Source: Chara braunii (Eukaryota > Streptophyta > Charophyceae > Charales > Characeae). From it: a stretch of 28,662 bases of DNA. The stretch covers positions 2,110,649-2,139,310 of the forward strand of contig BFEA01000052.1 in the NCBI GenBank assembly GCA_003427395.1, in the 5' to 3' direction. Position 1 is the stretch's first letter, and each line of letters starts with the position of its first letter. Both the position numbers and the translations under genes were made by a program. Shown in pieces: positions 1-10,110 of this stretch. The notes beneath the pieces were generated by a model. That model made no database searches. It was not told where the DNA came from and saw only the letters and a list, made by a program, of their open reading frames with translations.

Positions 1-8
1 TCAGGAAG

Positions 9-60
9 GCTCCATCTATTGGTGGGGAGCAACACCTGCTGGAAATCGGGTCCAGCGTCT
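9..60 (-). repeat. LINE 3'-end double-hairpin module, copy A
   Basis: Read on the minus strand this is the same ~52-nt module as at 132-184, 11967-12019 and 16868-16919. It holds two short hairpins in a row: GCTGGA/TCCAGC around a 7-nt loop, then GCTCC/GGAGC around 12 nt. Both stems are perfect here. The copy is cut by the window edge, so a downstream poly(A) on this strand cannot be seen. It forms an inverted pair with copy B, separated by 71 bp. Confidence 0.75.
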
Positions 61-131
61 ACCCTACCCTAATTGCCCACAGGCCTGCGAAAACAACAAG
101 CAAAAATCCATGAGTTACAGATTGTATTAAT

Positions 132-289
132 GGGACGCTGGACACGGTTTCCAGCAGGTGCCGCTCCCCACCAATAGATGGAGCAGCCCGCCAGAGATAC
201 CCTCAATCACGATGGTTCTCTTACCACCACCGGGAGAGAGGGCTTACACAAGGGTTATTCTTGCAAAAAAAAAAAAAAAAAAAAAAAAA
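132..289 (+). mobile_element. 5'-truncated LINE 3' tail with poly(A)
   Basis: The double-hairpin module (132-184, copy B) is followed by 80 nt of tail (185-264) and then 25 consecutive A (265-289). Module, 80-nt spacing and poly(A) match the 3' end of the long LINE at 11967-12112, so this is best read as a severely 5'-truncated LINE insertion or a SINE sharing the LINE tail. The 80-nt tails of the two copies are not obviously similar in sequence, so they probably belong to different subfamilies. Nothing upstream of 132 resembles LINE coding sequence. Confidence 0.7.
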
Positions 290-841
290 CCTGCACGAAT
301 CTTCTATAGGTTGATATTTGGGGACTGGACAACAGAGGACTCATCCACACCCCTCCCTTCATTGTTGGATTTTCCTGACCTCTTTCCCCCAGCAGCAATG
401 GCTATGGTGCCTAGATCTTTGTATGCTTATGAAGACGTGTGAGCAGCTTTGTGTTGGCTGTGTTTATTATCGTAGAAGAGGAAAGAGGTGAATGGCATCT
501 AGGATAATCAGAGCTAGGAGTAACCTGCAATTCTGGCGCCCTGGGGCCTGGACGCACTAGCAAGGTATTCTACCACGCCGTTCAGGATTTCGATCACGTG
601 TGGCCTCGAGTGACTCGGTACGGCCGTCGAATACATTGGATCTCGACGGCCTGGTAGTTTTGGAGCGGGGACTGTAAAGATGCCCACCTCCGTCCAATGA
701 GATGCGTCAAAAAACAAAGAAAAAAGAAATTGGACATGATAGCTCGTGGCTTTGCGGGGGCGGGAAGTCTGGAGGTTGATTTCCAGACTTCGTTTTTCTT
801 TTTTTTGGCTCTGAGAAATAGAACTTGAAATGTGAAATTCG
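290..841. other. Non-coding stretch, one small hairpin
   Basis: No open frame here looks like a gene. The only structure I see is a perfect 9-bp inverted repeat, GGCCGTCGA (622-630) and TCGACGGCC (643-651), with a 12-nt loop. Its role is unknown. Confidence 0.5.
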
Positions 842-881
842 AATATTGTGGTGGATCTGCCAATATTGTGGTGGATCTGCC
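842..881. repeat. Tandem duplication of a 20-bp unit
   Basis: The 20-mer aatattgtggtggatctgcc occurs twice in direct succession (842-861, 862-881) without differences. This looks like a recent slippage event. Confidence 0.9.
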
Positions 882-1098
882 AGGAACTCTTTCGCGTCTG
901 TCCGATGGCCTGCTAGAGGCATCATGAGATACATGGCGAGGAATGTATCCCAATACCCATTACTTGTTCATCCTCGTGAATGTGTTCGTGGACACATTTT
1001 ATTGCCACGGTACATCACTATGAAGAGTTATGTGAAGGAGATCGTACCAACCCATGAATTCGGGTGCACAGCTGCTCTTCTTTGTTTTATGTGCCATT

Positions 1099-1399
1099 TC
1101 AATTCATTTCAAATCAGAAAAAGACTAGGCTACCAGCTGGGCCGCCCGGGCCCCGGGTTACCAGCCAGTGCAAGGACAAGGGAAGGTCCCAGCAAAAAAA
1201 AAAAAATCCAAAAAATCTGAAAAAATACTATGTTATCATTGTTATGTAGAAAAATAAACTGAGGCTCACATCGAAATTCTTTACCAAATTTAAAATATAA
1301 AATAAAATTTAAAAATATTTTATTTATTTTTATCTTTTTGGCCCGGCCGGGCAAGTGACCCCGGGCCACTCTGGTAGCCTAGGAAAAAGATCAATTCAT
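1099..1399. mobile_element. Candidate non-autonomous foldback DNA element (MITE-like)
   Basis: Perfect 12-bp inverted repeats, CTAGGCTACCAG (1125-1136) and its complement (1371-1382), are extended inward by similar GGGCC/CCCGGG-rich sequence on both sides and enclose an AT-rich core with no coding potential. The 9-mer TCAATTCAT lies outside each arm (1099-1107 and 1391-1399) and could be a target-site duplication; 9 bp is typical of Mutator-like elements. The spacing between 9-mer and arm differs on the two sides (17 versus 8 nt), so the exact ends and the class are uncertain. Confidence 0.5.
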
Positions 1400-1512
1400 G
1401 CAAAAAAAAATAACTTTGTCTTTTCCAAAAAACCATAAAACTGCGTCACACGTCGTAGAATACTTTGCTAGTGGGTCCAGGCCCCTGGGAAGGGTGAAGA
1501 GGCGATTTCCCT

Positions 1513-1629
1513 CATATCATCCATCTTTTTTTTCTTAAAAAAAAAAAAAAAGACAGTGCACTGTGCTAGTTCAGCGGTCTCGCTGCATATCATCCATCTC
1601 TTCTTCTTCTTTTTTTTTTTTTTTTTTTT
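1513..1629. repeat. Duplicated catatcatccatct segment with A/T homopolymers
   Basis: The 14-mer catatcatccatct occurs at 1513-1526 and 1586-1599, each followed by a T-rich tract. A run of A lies between them, and the second T tract ends at 1629. Read on the minus strand the second tract is a poly(A) end, so a minus-strand retrotransposon tail is possible. No hairpin module was found beside it. Confidence 0.55.
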
Positions 1630-2018
1630 ACAAAGCCCAGGTTGTTGTTGAGGTGGGATACTAGACCAGTGACAGTTACCCACAGCACTTGGTCACTCGG
1701 TTGTCCAGCTGAATCCCTCTGAAGACCCCACCCACCCTTCCTCTTATCATTTTTGCCCTGGCGCACCCCCACCCCCCCTGTCCTACCCTAGTGTTAACCA
1801 CCTGGGACCATCACCCATTGCCATAACCAGACAACGGTTGCAGGCACCTGGGGTAGGCAGAGAGACCTACCCCCCTGCTCAGCCTTGGTTGAAGCAGACG
1901 TCGTGCAAGCCCGGTTGCACGTGGACTTCGGGAGCTAGGTATGAACATGCTACTACAGGTCTTCATGAGGGTGCACGGTGTTACGTTGTATTACTACTGT
2001 TGTGTTTTTGATGGCAGA
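1630..2018. other. Non-coding stretch
   Basis: No recognisable gene, repeat or RNA. It contains C-rich runs around 1765-1785 and ends at the interspersed repeat that precedes the long LINE. Confidence 0.4.
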
Positions 2019-2178
2019 GAGCTGAGAATCCTCCGTTCCCTCGTATATCCCTGGACTCCGTTCTGGCCCCGCGGTAAGGTGCAGTATCTCCTGACACCCC
2101 CGACATCCCGTACTAAGGAACTGCTATGCCAGCCTCAACTCTACGCTATGTACTAGGAGGATAACCAACCCTGAGTCA
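2019..2178 (+). repeat. Interspersed ~150-220-bp repeat, copy 1
   Basis: This is one copy of an unidentified repeat found again at 12113-12245, 16043-16212 and 16266-16425, with a tail fragment at 15945-15985. Shared landmarks are tccctcgtatatccctgga, ggccccgcggtaaggtgcag, catcccgtactaaggaactg and tactaggaggataaccaacc. It abuts the 5' boundary of the long LINE, and another copy abuts that LINE's poly(A). Confidence 0.8.
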
Positions 2179-2804
2179 TGTGTGTATTGCAGTGCTCTAT
2201 TATGTTGATGGTACTTGATACAGTCACAGTCATAGCCCTCTATGAGCAAGACAGAAAGACGTTACTGCGGTTATCCAACAAGTACTTCAGGGGAAGGGCC
2301 GTCAGGATATTGGAATGGCAGCCACCGGACACGCTAACATCGGACGAGCGGAGGGAACAGTTAATGAAGGCGAACTTCTGGGTGGAATACAGGTTTGCCC
2401 CGGTGAGTATACAAGGAGCCATTTTGACAGAACTAGAAACAATTGCCCCAGTGGTGGGTTACATCAATGACCTCCCACAATTCCTGTCGCGCAGAGACGA
2501 CAACCTCCTCGTGGCAGTCGAATGGGATCCGGGTAAACAGTTCCCGATCTCGCGGGAGTGGACCTATACTCAGGGGGGAAAGCTCATCTCGATCCCAGTC
2601 AGCCACACGCAGGACCTCTGGTGCTACGCGTGCAAAGAAAGTGGCCATCTTTGCACCGATGAGGACTGTCCGAGGTCCCGCAAACACCGCATTAAGGGAC
2701 TGGTAAACATGCATCAGACCATCATTGACGCTTGGGTCCCAGATGACCCGAAGTTGCAAGGATGGATCTTCAGAGAAAATGATCAGAATAGGCCGGGTAT
2801 CTAG
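2178..2804 (+). pseudogene. LINE ORF1, zinc-knuckle segment (5'-truncated)
   Basis: This 208-residue frame aligns along most of its length with 20750-21380 of element 2; shared motifs include WREQLM/RREQLM, FWVE(Y/F)RFAP and QGAIL. Near residues 149-164 it has a zinc-knuckle-like motif, C-Y-A-C-KESG-H-LCTDED-C, that is CX2CX4HX6C rather than the usual HX4C. Such knuckles in LINE ORF1 proteins bind nucleic acid and help form the RNP. The visible ATG at 2178 lies in the preceding repeat and is probably not the original start. The TAG at 2802 aligns with a TGG in element 2, so it is a nonsense mutation; the frame stays open to 3188. Confidence 0.8.
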
Positions 2805-3043
2805 GAATGGCAACGGCAACACAGGCCGGCGACCTACCCGGACCTTGCACAGATCTACAAGTCCCCAATCAGGCTGAAAACGCAAACTCCAGCTCACAGC
2901 CCGGATGCTGACCTGCAGTCCCAGAAGGCGGATCACAACGCAGGACCACACAAACAGGGAAGGCAGAAGGCCAGGGCAACTAAGTACAGGAGAAAGCACC
3001 CCTTGCAACGTCTCATGGGGAAGGCTCTGATACGGGAGAGGAT

Positions 3044-4615
3044 GTGCCAGCCACCCCCAACCTCATCAGGCGACGAGGGAAGCTGCCCCAGGGGGATGCC
3101 ACAGTCACTACACTCACACTCACTGAAGCACAATCACAATCTGTATGTGACACATCACAAACTGCCACTCTCCCTCACCAGCCATTGAATGAACTGCCAT
3201 CAGCAAAACAAAATCTGACAATGCCGCCAGCCCTCCCACCTCAAACAACGATCCCCCTGCCTCAGGCACGGCACGACAACCGCCAGCAACCGGTACAGCA
3301 TACAATAGTGGTTGGCCTACCAGCTCAACCAATCCAGCAGCAGCAGCAAACATCAGCTGGCCAAGCTCCACTGGACCTGCAGGAGACAGAAGGGGTCATC
3401 ACTCCAAGCCCACGCCAGATGTGTGGAAAGGCCGCAATCCTGGGCCTGCCAGCTGGGCACCAGGCAAACGGAGAGCAACAGCTCATGCATGCAGCCGGCC
3501 AAGATAACCCTCAGGTCATTGGAGAGCAACAGCTCCCACCTGCAGAGGGCCGGGGCCCCTGGAACCAGCACGTGGCAGCACTGCCTGCCCTGATAGAGGG
3601 TTGCACGATGATAGTAGGGCTCCCAGCCTACTCCACTACTCCCTCTCTGACCCCCACACCTGCAGGGGAGACCTGCCAGGGGGAATCGAACACAGCAGTA
3701 ACAGGAATATCCCCCCGGCACCCGGGACAGGGGCGAGAGCACCAACGCACGGAAAAAAGGTCATACGAGATTCAGACCAAAGGGACAACTACAATGGCCA
3801 CTCTGGCTGGACCCGAATTAGGGAGGCCGCTGGAACTCCCAATCCAACATAGCCTGCAAACAGAACCAGTTAAGAATGGACAACCCCAACTAAGCTTGCA
3901 GGAACCGGCCACAGTGGCACGACCCGAATCAGGGAGGCCGCTGGAACTCCCACTCCAACACAGCCTGCAAACGGAACCAGTTACGAAAGGACAGCACCAA
4001 CTACGATTGCAGGAACCGGGCCCCGCCCTGAATCAATCCCTGGTCTTACAGGAGAAAAGGTCACACGAGCTTCATACCAAAGGAACGTCTATAATGGCCA
4101 CAGTGGCTCGACCCGAATCAGGGAGGCCGCTGGAACTCCCACTCCAACACAGCCTGCAAACAGAACCAGTCACGGAAGGACAACTTCAACTAAGCTTGCA
4201 GGAACCGGGCCCCGCCCCAAATCACCCCTTGGCCTTACCAATGACGAACCAGGTGACCAGGACGGTGAAAATGGTGGTCGACCACATGAAAGACCATATG
4301 AAAGATTACATAGCAAAAGGAAACTGGGTTCAGAGAATTGCAGAACTTACTGCAGGGGTCCCGCCCCCTGAGGAGAATCACACAACAGCGCCTCACAATT
4401 CCACACCCCTTTCTACTGCGGTAAGGGAGGACTCAGAGGCGCTAGGGCCCCGATTCCCCCTCACTACGGCAATAGGGCCATCACGACCCCCATTGCTCAC
4501 CCTGAACTCCTTACCGAGCCTGGCTCCACAACAGGGTCAGATTGCCCTGCACACCCAGTCCGGTCATCTGCAGCTTACACAAAACGAACCTGCAGCAGCA
4601 AGCCAACATCTCTAG
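3044..4615 (+). pseudogene. LINE ORF1, Pro/Gln-rich linker segment
   Basis: This is a 523-codon open frame, long enough that it is unlikely by chance, rich in Q, P, T, L and E with no recognised fold. It includes a QQQQQ run and three copies of a ~35-40-residue repeat around residues 255-400 (GRPLELP-QHSLQTEP core). It lies in a different frame from the segments before and after it, so frameshifts near 3050-3190 and 4545-4615 separate pieces that were probably one ORF1. The corresponding part of element 2 (21390-22100) is also low-complexity but charged (K/E/D/G-rich), so only the disordered character is shared. Confidence 0.6.
3755..4230 (+). repeat. Internal tandem repeats in LINE ORF1 linker
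   Basis: The core acccgaatcagggaggccgc starts at 3811, 3922 and 4111, giving three related ~100-bp units. A longer unit that begins with gaaaa-aggtca (near 3752 and 4053) repeats with a ~300-bp period. All copies remain in the same reading frame, which fits duplication while the linker was still coding. Confidence 0.85.
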
Positions 4616-5837
4616 CACACAACAGCAACAACAGGGGGACATCGGGACAATCAATCCCCCTTCCCCATTGGGAAGAGCACACAACCCAGGCCGCGAGCAA
4701 AGCTGGACCGATTACCAGGCCTATGCACAGACACCCCACATTGCCTTGCAACAGGTTCTCGGCCAGATCTGGGCCACCCGCCCACCCGACCACACACCTC
4801 ACGTTGTGCTGTGTGCCCGGGTGGACGGGCGACACTCAGGGGAAGATTTGGGATCACCCCCATCACCAAATCCCTTGCAGGACTCGCCCCCAGATATGGA
4901 GATGGACCCTGGACCGGGAAGAGACCTAAATGGGGACTTCCAAATGCTGGTGACGACCGACCCAGACGCTCCTGACTGCAGGTTGGTGGAAGGTGTTCTC
5001 CAACAGGGGGAGTCGGTGGACTCTGGTCAGGCAGCAAGCTCGCTTTTGCAGCAGCCTGTGATGTTCTCACCCGATCCACAACGCCCGGAAGTGTTTGCCG
5101 GACCCCACCCAGCGCCGACTCCGAAACAAATATCGGCGCACCGACAGGTCACACAAAAGCTAAAATTTCTCACTGATGAAATAATAATGAGAATGCTGTT
5201 CCACGGTCGGGAACCCGGCCAACTCTCCATCCACCCCCTTCACTGGGAAAAGATAAGAAGGGCCCTTATGTACAGCCCTCGGGTGTTGGTACTACTGGAG
5301 AGCTTCCCAAATGCCGACGCTGTGGACTGGGTCATAGTGGGAAGACAACTTATCACGACAATCAGTGACTTCAGGACAAAGATTTATAGATATACAGTGC
5401 AAACAAGGCAGGCACAGACCGATCTCCAACTGTCAAAAAATACCGGCAACGAAGCCCCTGCCGACATGCAGCAAGATTTCTGTTTTGAAGGCGTATCCTG
5501 GCCAGCTGTGCTGGTACACGTCCTGCAACAGACAGCACTACCAGCAGCCTGCTCTGATCTGATGCCGATGTATGGACAGCAACCCAGCTCAAATGCTGAA
5601 CCAGTCATGGGTGAAATGCAGATATCCCAGATACCCCCGTGGCCCACTCAGGGCCCGGACCTGGGTACCTTACTGGCGGACCTCCCTGATCCACCACTGG
5701 ACCAGCAGTCCGACTCAGAATCGGACTCAGAAATGGGGCCAACAGAGTTGTTTGCAGACTTCCCGTTTGCCCACGGGATACGAGCCCCCCCAACCCAGGC
5801 CCGCACCCTACCGCTCTCGGCCACAGGTGACCAGTAG
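4542..5837 (+). pseudogene. LINE ORF1, conserved central domain (HWEKIRRA domain)
   Basis: A 431-codon frame. The first ~200 residues are P/Q/D-rich linker. Residues ~200-340 form a domain that is also present in element 2 at ~23750-24150, with shared motifs (I/P)PLHWE(K/R)IRRA, a (D)AVDW-V/AIDW-V segment, LITTI/LTTI and F(C/S)FEG(V/I)(S/E)WP. The C-terminal part is acidic (DSESDSE). I do not recognise a described family. Conservation between two otherwise diverged copies argues that it was a functional part of the ORF1 protein. The stop at 5835 is followed in the same frame by the next segment at 5898, so a single stop may separate them. Confidence 0.65.
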
Positions 5838-5897
5838 GCAGGCCTATCTGAGCTGGCGGGCCTGCAACTGGCAGCCATACCGCCGCGCATTCCAGAG

Positions 5898-6568
5898 GTG
5901 CAAGTCATAGACCTCAGTGATCAGCCGGACAGTGGAGAGGACCTGCCCTTGGTCGATGCCGAACCCCGGGAGTGCAGAACAACTACAAGAGGAAAGATGG
6001 CGTCCCTGCTCACAACTGCAGGGAATATACAACTCCACAGGCTGATCCATGCGGGAGCAGTTATAATCCCAATGAGGAGGACATCGCCGGAAGGGAAATG
6101 GCAACTTGGGCTGCGAACCCAAGTGGGAAAGTTTGAAGATTTTCAGACAGACACAACAAAAGGATATTCGGCTCTGCAAGGAATCACCCTGGAGGGTTGG
6201 AGAGGAACCCCCTCCCAACTTGTTGCTCTGACCAAAATCAGGCTTTTGGTGAAGAGAAAAACGACTCTGGGGTGATGGGAGTTGTGGTTCCCCAGAGTTC
6301 GCCATTTCCCAAAGGGGTTACCCCCTTCATCTTGCTCTTTAATCAAGACAAACAGCACAAACAACGGACCCTTAAATGGCTGACTCAGGACCAGTTGTTA
6401 GACACTGCATCTGCAGCAGTCAAAACAAATGGAACCTGGACAGCAACCCACGTGCTGAAATATTTGCAGATAATTTTGGAAGAGGACCTCCTGGGGGCGC
6501 ACAATCAATGGGATGATGCCCCGTTTGTGCGCTCACTAGACCAGTCCCTCAGATACTCCAAGGACTGA
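5898..6568 (+). pseudogene. LINE ORF1, conserved C-terminal domain, one frameshift
   Basis: Two overlapping frames (5898-6275 and 6197-6568) together match one intact 205-codon frame in element 2 (24516-25133). Shared motifs are IPMRR/LPMRR, L-GWRGT-PQ, P-FP-G-TP-(I)L-LF and WDD(A/P)PF. The frame change lies around 6245-6265, where the first frame diverges and the second picks up the PFPKG motif. The fold is unknown to me. It ends with TGA only 2 nt before the ORF2 ATG (6571), an arrangement suited to termination-reinitiation. Confidence 0.7.
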
Positions 6569-6570
6569 AT

Positions 6571-8019
6571 ATGGATCACGCCCACCATCAGCCTGTACAC
6601 ACCCAGGATCATCCCAGCCAGGACGACCTGCGCCCACTATGCCTCATGCCACAACCCCCCCCGCCATCCCAACCGCCCATCCCCCCTCCTCCCCCCCGAC
6701 ACACACCACCACCCACATCGCCACCTAGCCCCCCCCGGTCTCCCCTGGTCCCCCCCCCGATGCGCAGACCCCCTGCCTGGGAAAAGAAACTGAGTCAGGC
6801 GGATCTCGATATCCGCTCCATAAATGTGAACGGATTAGGATCATCCACGCAGACCAAAAAAGATGCGATTTGGAATATGATTCGTAACCCCGCCACCGAC
6901 CGTTGGCCAGATGCTGTGTGTGTCCAAGAAACACATCTCATCGATTCCCCGAACCACACAGCCAAAGGCAGATGGATTTGGCCCTACACAGCCTGCTATG
7001 CCCCAGCCAGATCCTCAGCCTCTACTGGGGTGGCAATATGGCTTCCCCCCTCTTCAAGGATTGAACCGATCCAAACAGAGTGGGACATACAGCAGGGCAG
7101 ATGGATATCCCTAAAGGTGAGAGCAGCTGGCGAAGTCTTCTACATAATATTTGTCTATGCCCCATGCGAGCTGCCTCAGAGAGTGGAGTTCCTCATTGGC
7201 CATCAAGACCTCCTCCCACACGATGCCCCGATGATCATGATGGGAGACTTTAACACTACCTTGGATCCCACAATGGACAGAAAATCGTCCTCTCAAGGAC
7301 CAGAGGCTGCAATGGGGATCTCGGGACCGGATGCGCTGATACTATCCCAGTTGATGGCCCAGCACCAGCTGGAGGACACCTTCCGTACTCTCTACCCCTC
7401 CCAAAACAAGTACACATGTCTTTGATCAAGAGGACACGCCGGTCTATCGAACTCAAGGATAGACCTCTCCCTGATCTCGACAGATTTCATGGGCCTGCTC
7501 ACAGTAGCAGAAGTGCTCCAATTCAGTCCTAACAAGTCCTTTGATCACAGGATGATTGCAGTGAGGCTCTCATTTCATGGCCACATAACCAGAGGCCCGA
7601 GCTTTTTCAAATTCAACACATCCCTCCTATCTTTGACCACATTTCAAACTATCGTCAAAGAATTCTGGGAACACTGGCAGTCTGTCAAGCAGTCATATGA
7701 TTGAGTAGTGGAATGGTTCAACGAAGGGGTAGCAAAAATCCGGGATCGGACCAAAAAATACGCTATTAAACACGCCAGAGACAAAAAAGCGATACTGGAA
7801 AGACTGCTGCTCGACCTAGAGGAATGGGATGACCAACTCAATCATAACCCCTTGGACTTATGCATCTTCAACAGACTGCAAACAGCAAGGGCAGTGCTGC
7901 AAGAACACATGGACTACCAGGCAAATGCATGGAGGATTCAGGCCAAAATAAAGAAAGATCAGACCGACGGGACGATGGCCAAAACCTTCTTTGCCAAAGC
8001 GAAGGCTAGGTCAAGATAG
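6571..8019 (+). pseudogene. LINE ORF2, proline-rich N-terminus and apurinic-type endonuclease
   Basis: After a very proline-rich first ~65 residues comes an exonuclease-endonuclease-phosphatase fold. It has LDIRSINVNG at the start, the catalytic glutamate in VQETHL, FVYAP, and the GDFN motif (near 7243-7254); the late D-H pair is in the FDHRMI segment near 7540-7552. In LINEs this domain nicks target DNA for target-primed reverse transcription. In-frame stops occur at 7423 (TGA), 7702 (TGA) and 8017 (TAG), all in the same frame, so the protein is interrupted without frame change. The linker after 7704 is basic and helical in composition. Element 2 has the same domain at 25380-25695. Confidence 0.88.
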
Positions 8020-8025
8020 AATACA

Positions 8026-10110
8026 GTGTCGGAACTGAGGCACCAATTCCTCCCCAAAAAGCCCATAGCCAGGGACGCCTACCACATCGTGGACTATGCC
8101 TCAGACTACTACAAACACCTTTTCACATCACAAGCGCACCAATGGGACCCGCAGGAACTGAACCGCGCCAGAACAACCATGGCTCACTCAATCACCACGC
8201 GCCTGACAGACATGCAGAAGACCCAGTTAGAGGCCCTGCTGACTGAATAAGAGGTGTGGGCAGCCCTGAAAGACATAGAGGACGAGAAAACGCCCGGCCT
8301 CGACTCGTTCCGAAAGGAATTATGGGTGCACTTTTGACAAATCCTCAAAGGCTGTCCACCGACAGGGGTCTTTTGGGGGCCTGATGGGGCAAGGGGTGAC
8401 CACATTGCTCTATAAGAAAGGGGACAAGATGGACATACGCAATTATCGCCCGATCACGCTTCTCCCACTCCCCTACAAAATGGTGGCAAAAGCATTGATT
8501 AATAGACTTCTCCCTTTGATGCGCAACCTCATCCACCCGGATCAGTCAGGCTTCATGCCAAACAGGATATCCAAGACAATATCCTGCTGGTAAATGAAAC
8601 CATCCGGTATGCGCGCCAACGCAACGTGGACGCAGCGATCCTGTTCATAGACTTTGAAAAAGCCTACGACCACGTGGATTGGGACTTCCTCGACATGTGC
8701 CTAAAAACGATGAACTTTGCAGAAGTCTTCTGTCAGTAGGTCAGCATCTTGCACAAGACTGCCTACACAAACATCATGTTAAATGACCATCTCTCACCAC
8801 CTTTCCCACTCCAACGCTCGGTAAGGCAAGGAGACCCGATCGCCCCTTTACTCTTTGTCATTGTTATGGAAGCCCTGGCTGCAATGATAAGGGTCCACCC
8901 TCGCATCCAAAAAATTGACATTCCAGAGATCTCCCCCCACCTCATCCCAGTGACGTCCCTGTTCGCGGACGACCTCACGGTCCTCATCAAAGCAAATGAA
9001 AGGAGCCTGAGAGCAGTGGAAGAGGTGATCCATCTCTTCGCCATAGTTGCTGACATGAAGGTCAACTGGGGGGCAAAAACGGAGGGATGGTGGCTGCACA
9101 CTCAGGGCCACCCCCCGTCGGCGCAGCCGGAGGTCACATGGCGGGAAAAGGACGAGGCGATCAGAGTGCTGGGAGTGAGACTTACGGCACTGGGTCCGCC
9201 ACATGACCATGGGGACTCGCTGGTCGAACTGGCCCTCAAACAGATCTCCAAATGGAAAGGCATCTACACCTCACTAATCAGAAGGGCCCTAGCCATAAAC
9301 AACTCTGTCCTCGCCTCAATCTGGTATAAGACAGCATTCTGGCGTTTGACATCCAAACAACTGGCCAACTTCCGAAGAGCAGCTGCTACTTACCTGTGGA
9401 AGAATGAGACTGGAGACAGCAAATGCTTGCACAGAGTGGCGTGGCAGTATGTGGCCCAACCTAGAGCCAAGGGTGGACTAGGGATAATTGACCCAACAGA
9501 TGAAATAGACGCGTTGCTCTTTAAGTTTATAACAAGACTGCTGTTGGGTAATGACATTCCCTGGTCCCCCCTGGCACACATCCAACTCAGTAATCTGGCC
9601 CCTGATGCAGGGTCGCCCACCCCTCTCCACCCGCTTCAATGGTTTACCAATGCTAGCTGGCCTATACCATCTCCACCGAGAACTGCGAGAGATGGCTCAC
9701 CATCAAACCAAGCAAAATGGGATTTGAAAGTGGATCCGTTGTGGACCTCCATGCTTCGCTTGTGGAGAACCAAGGGCCCTGCGCAGACCGCGACGCCGCT
9801 GAGATGGCACGGAGTGTGGAGACAGCCACTGTTTGGGAATCCGCAGATCTTGGATGAAGTGGGAAACGCGTTCCCCCTTCACCAAAATTCTGCATGGCTG
9901 GCCTGGTTGAGAAAAGGATGTTATACAGTCGGAGACCTGTGGGATGTAACAACAGCCAACTGGAAAACATTGGACAAACTCAAGGAACAACTCAAAAATG
10001 TTAGAAACCTCGACCAAAAAAGGGCCCAAATAATTGAGGCTATCCCCATAGGATGGACGCTTGCCTTGAAAACGGGCCCGACACTTAAGGTCGGGGACTG
10101 GGTGGTCTAG
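8026..10110 (+). pseudogene. LINE ORF2, reverse transcriptase domain
   Basis: Recognisable RT motifs in order: KTPGLDSF (RT0), NYRPITLLP, DQSGFMPNR, the motif-A segment FIDFEKAYDHVDW (first catalytic Asp), RQGDP (motif B) and FADD (motif C, near 8965). The polymerase residues are preserved but the frame is broken. In-frame stops lie at 8248 (TAA), 8335 (TGA), 8737 (TAG) and 10108 (TAG), and 8340-8565 runs in another frame before returning. The segment from 8749 to 10110 is open for 453 codons and includes the thumb and connection. The function would be to copy the element RNA at the nicked target. Confidence 0.92.

Noticed and set aside
132-184. Hammerhead ribozyme in the double-hairpin module
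   Set aside because: No CUGAUGA core or matching GAAA and cleavage-site arrangement on either strand.
2433-3008. Minus-strand frame of 191 codons
   Set aside because: Lies opposite the zinc-knuckle ORF1 segment, which has motif support and a homologue; no motif on the minus frame.
6571-10110. Alternative genetic code or stop-codon readthrough in LINE ORF2
   Set aside because: All three stop codons occur inside the frame, frameshifts are also present, and stops align with sense codons in the sister element where this can be compared. Decay explains this better.
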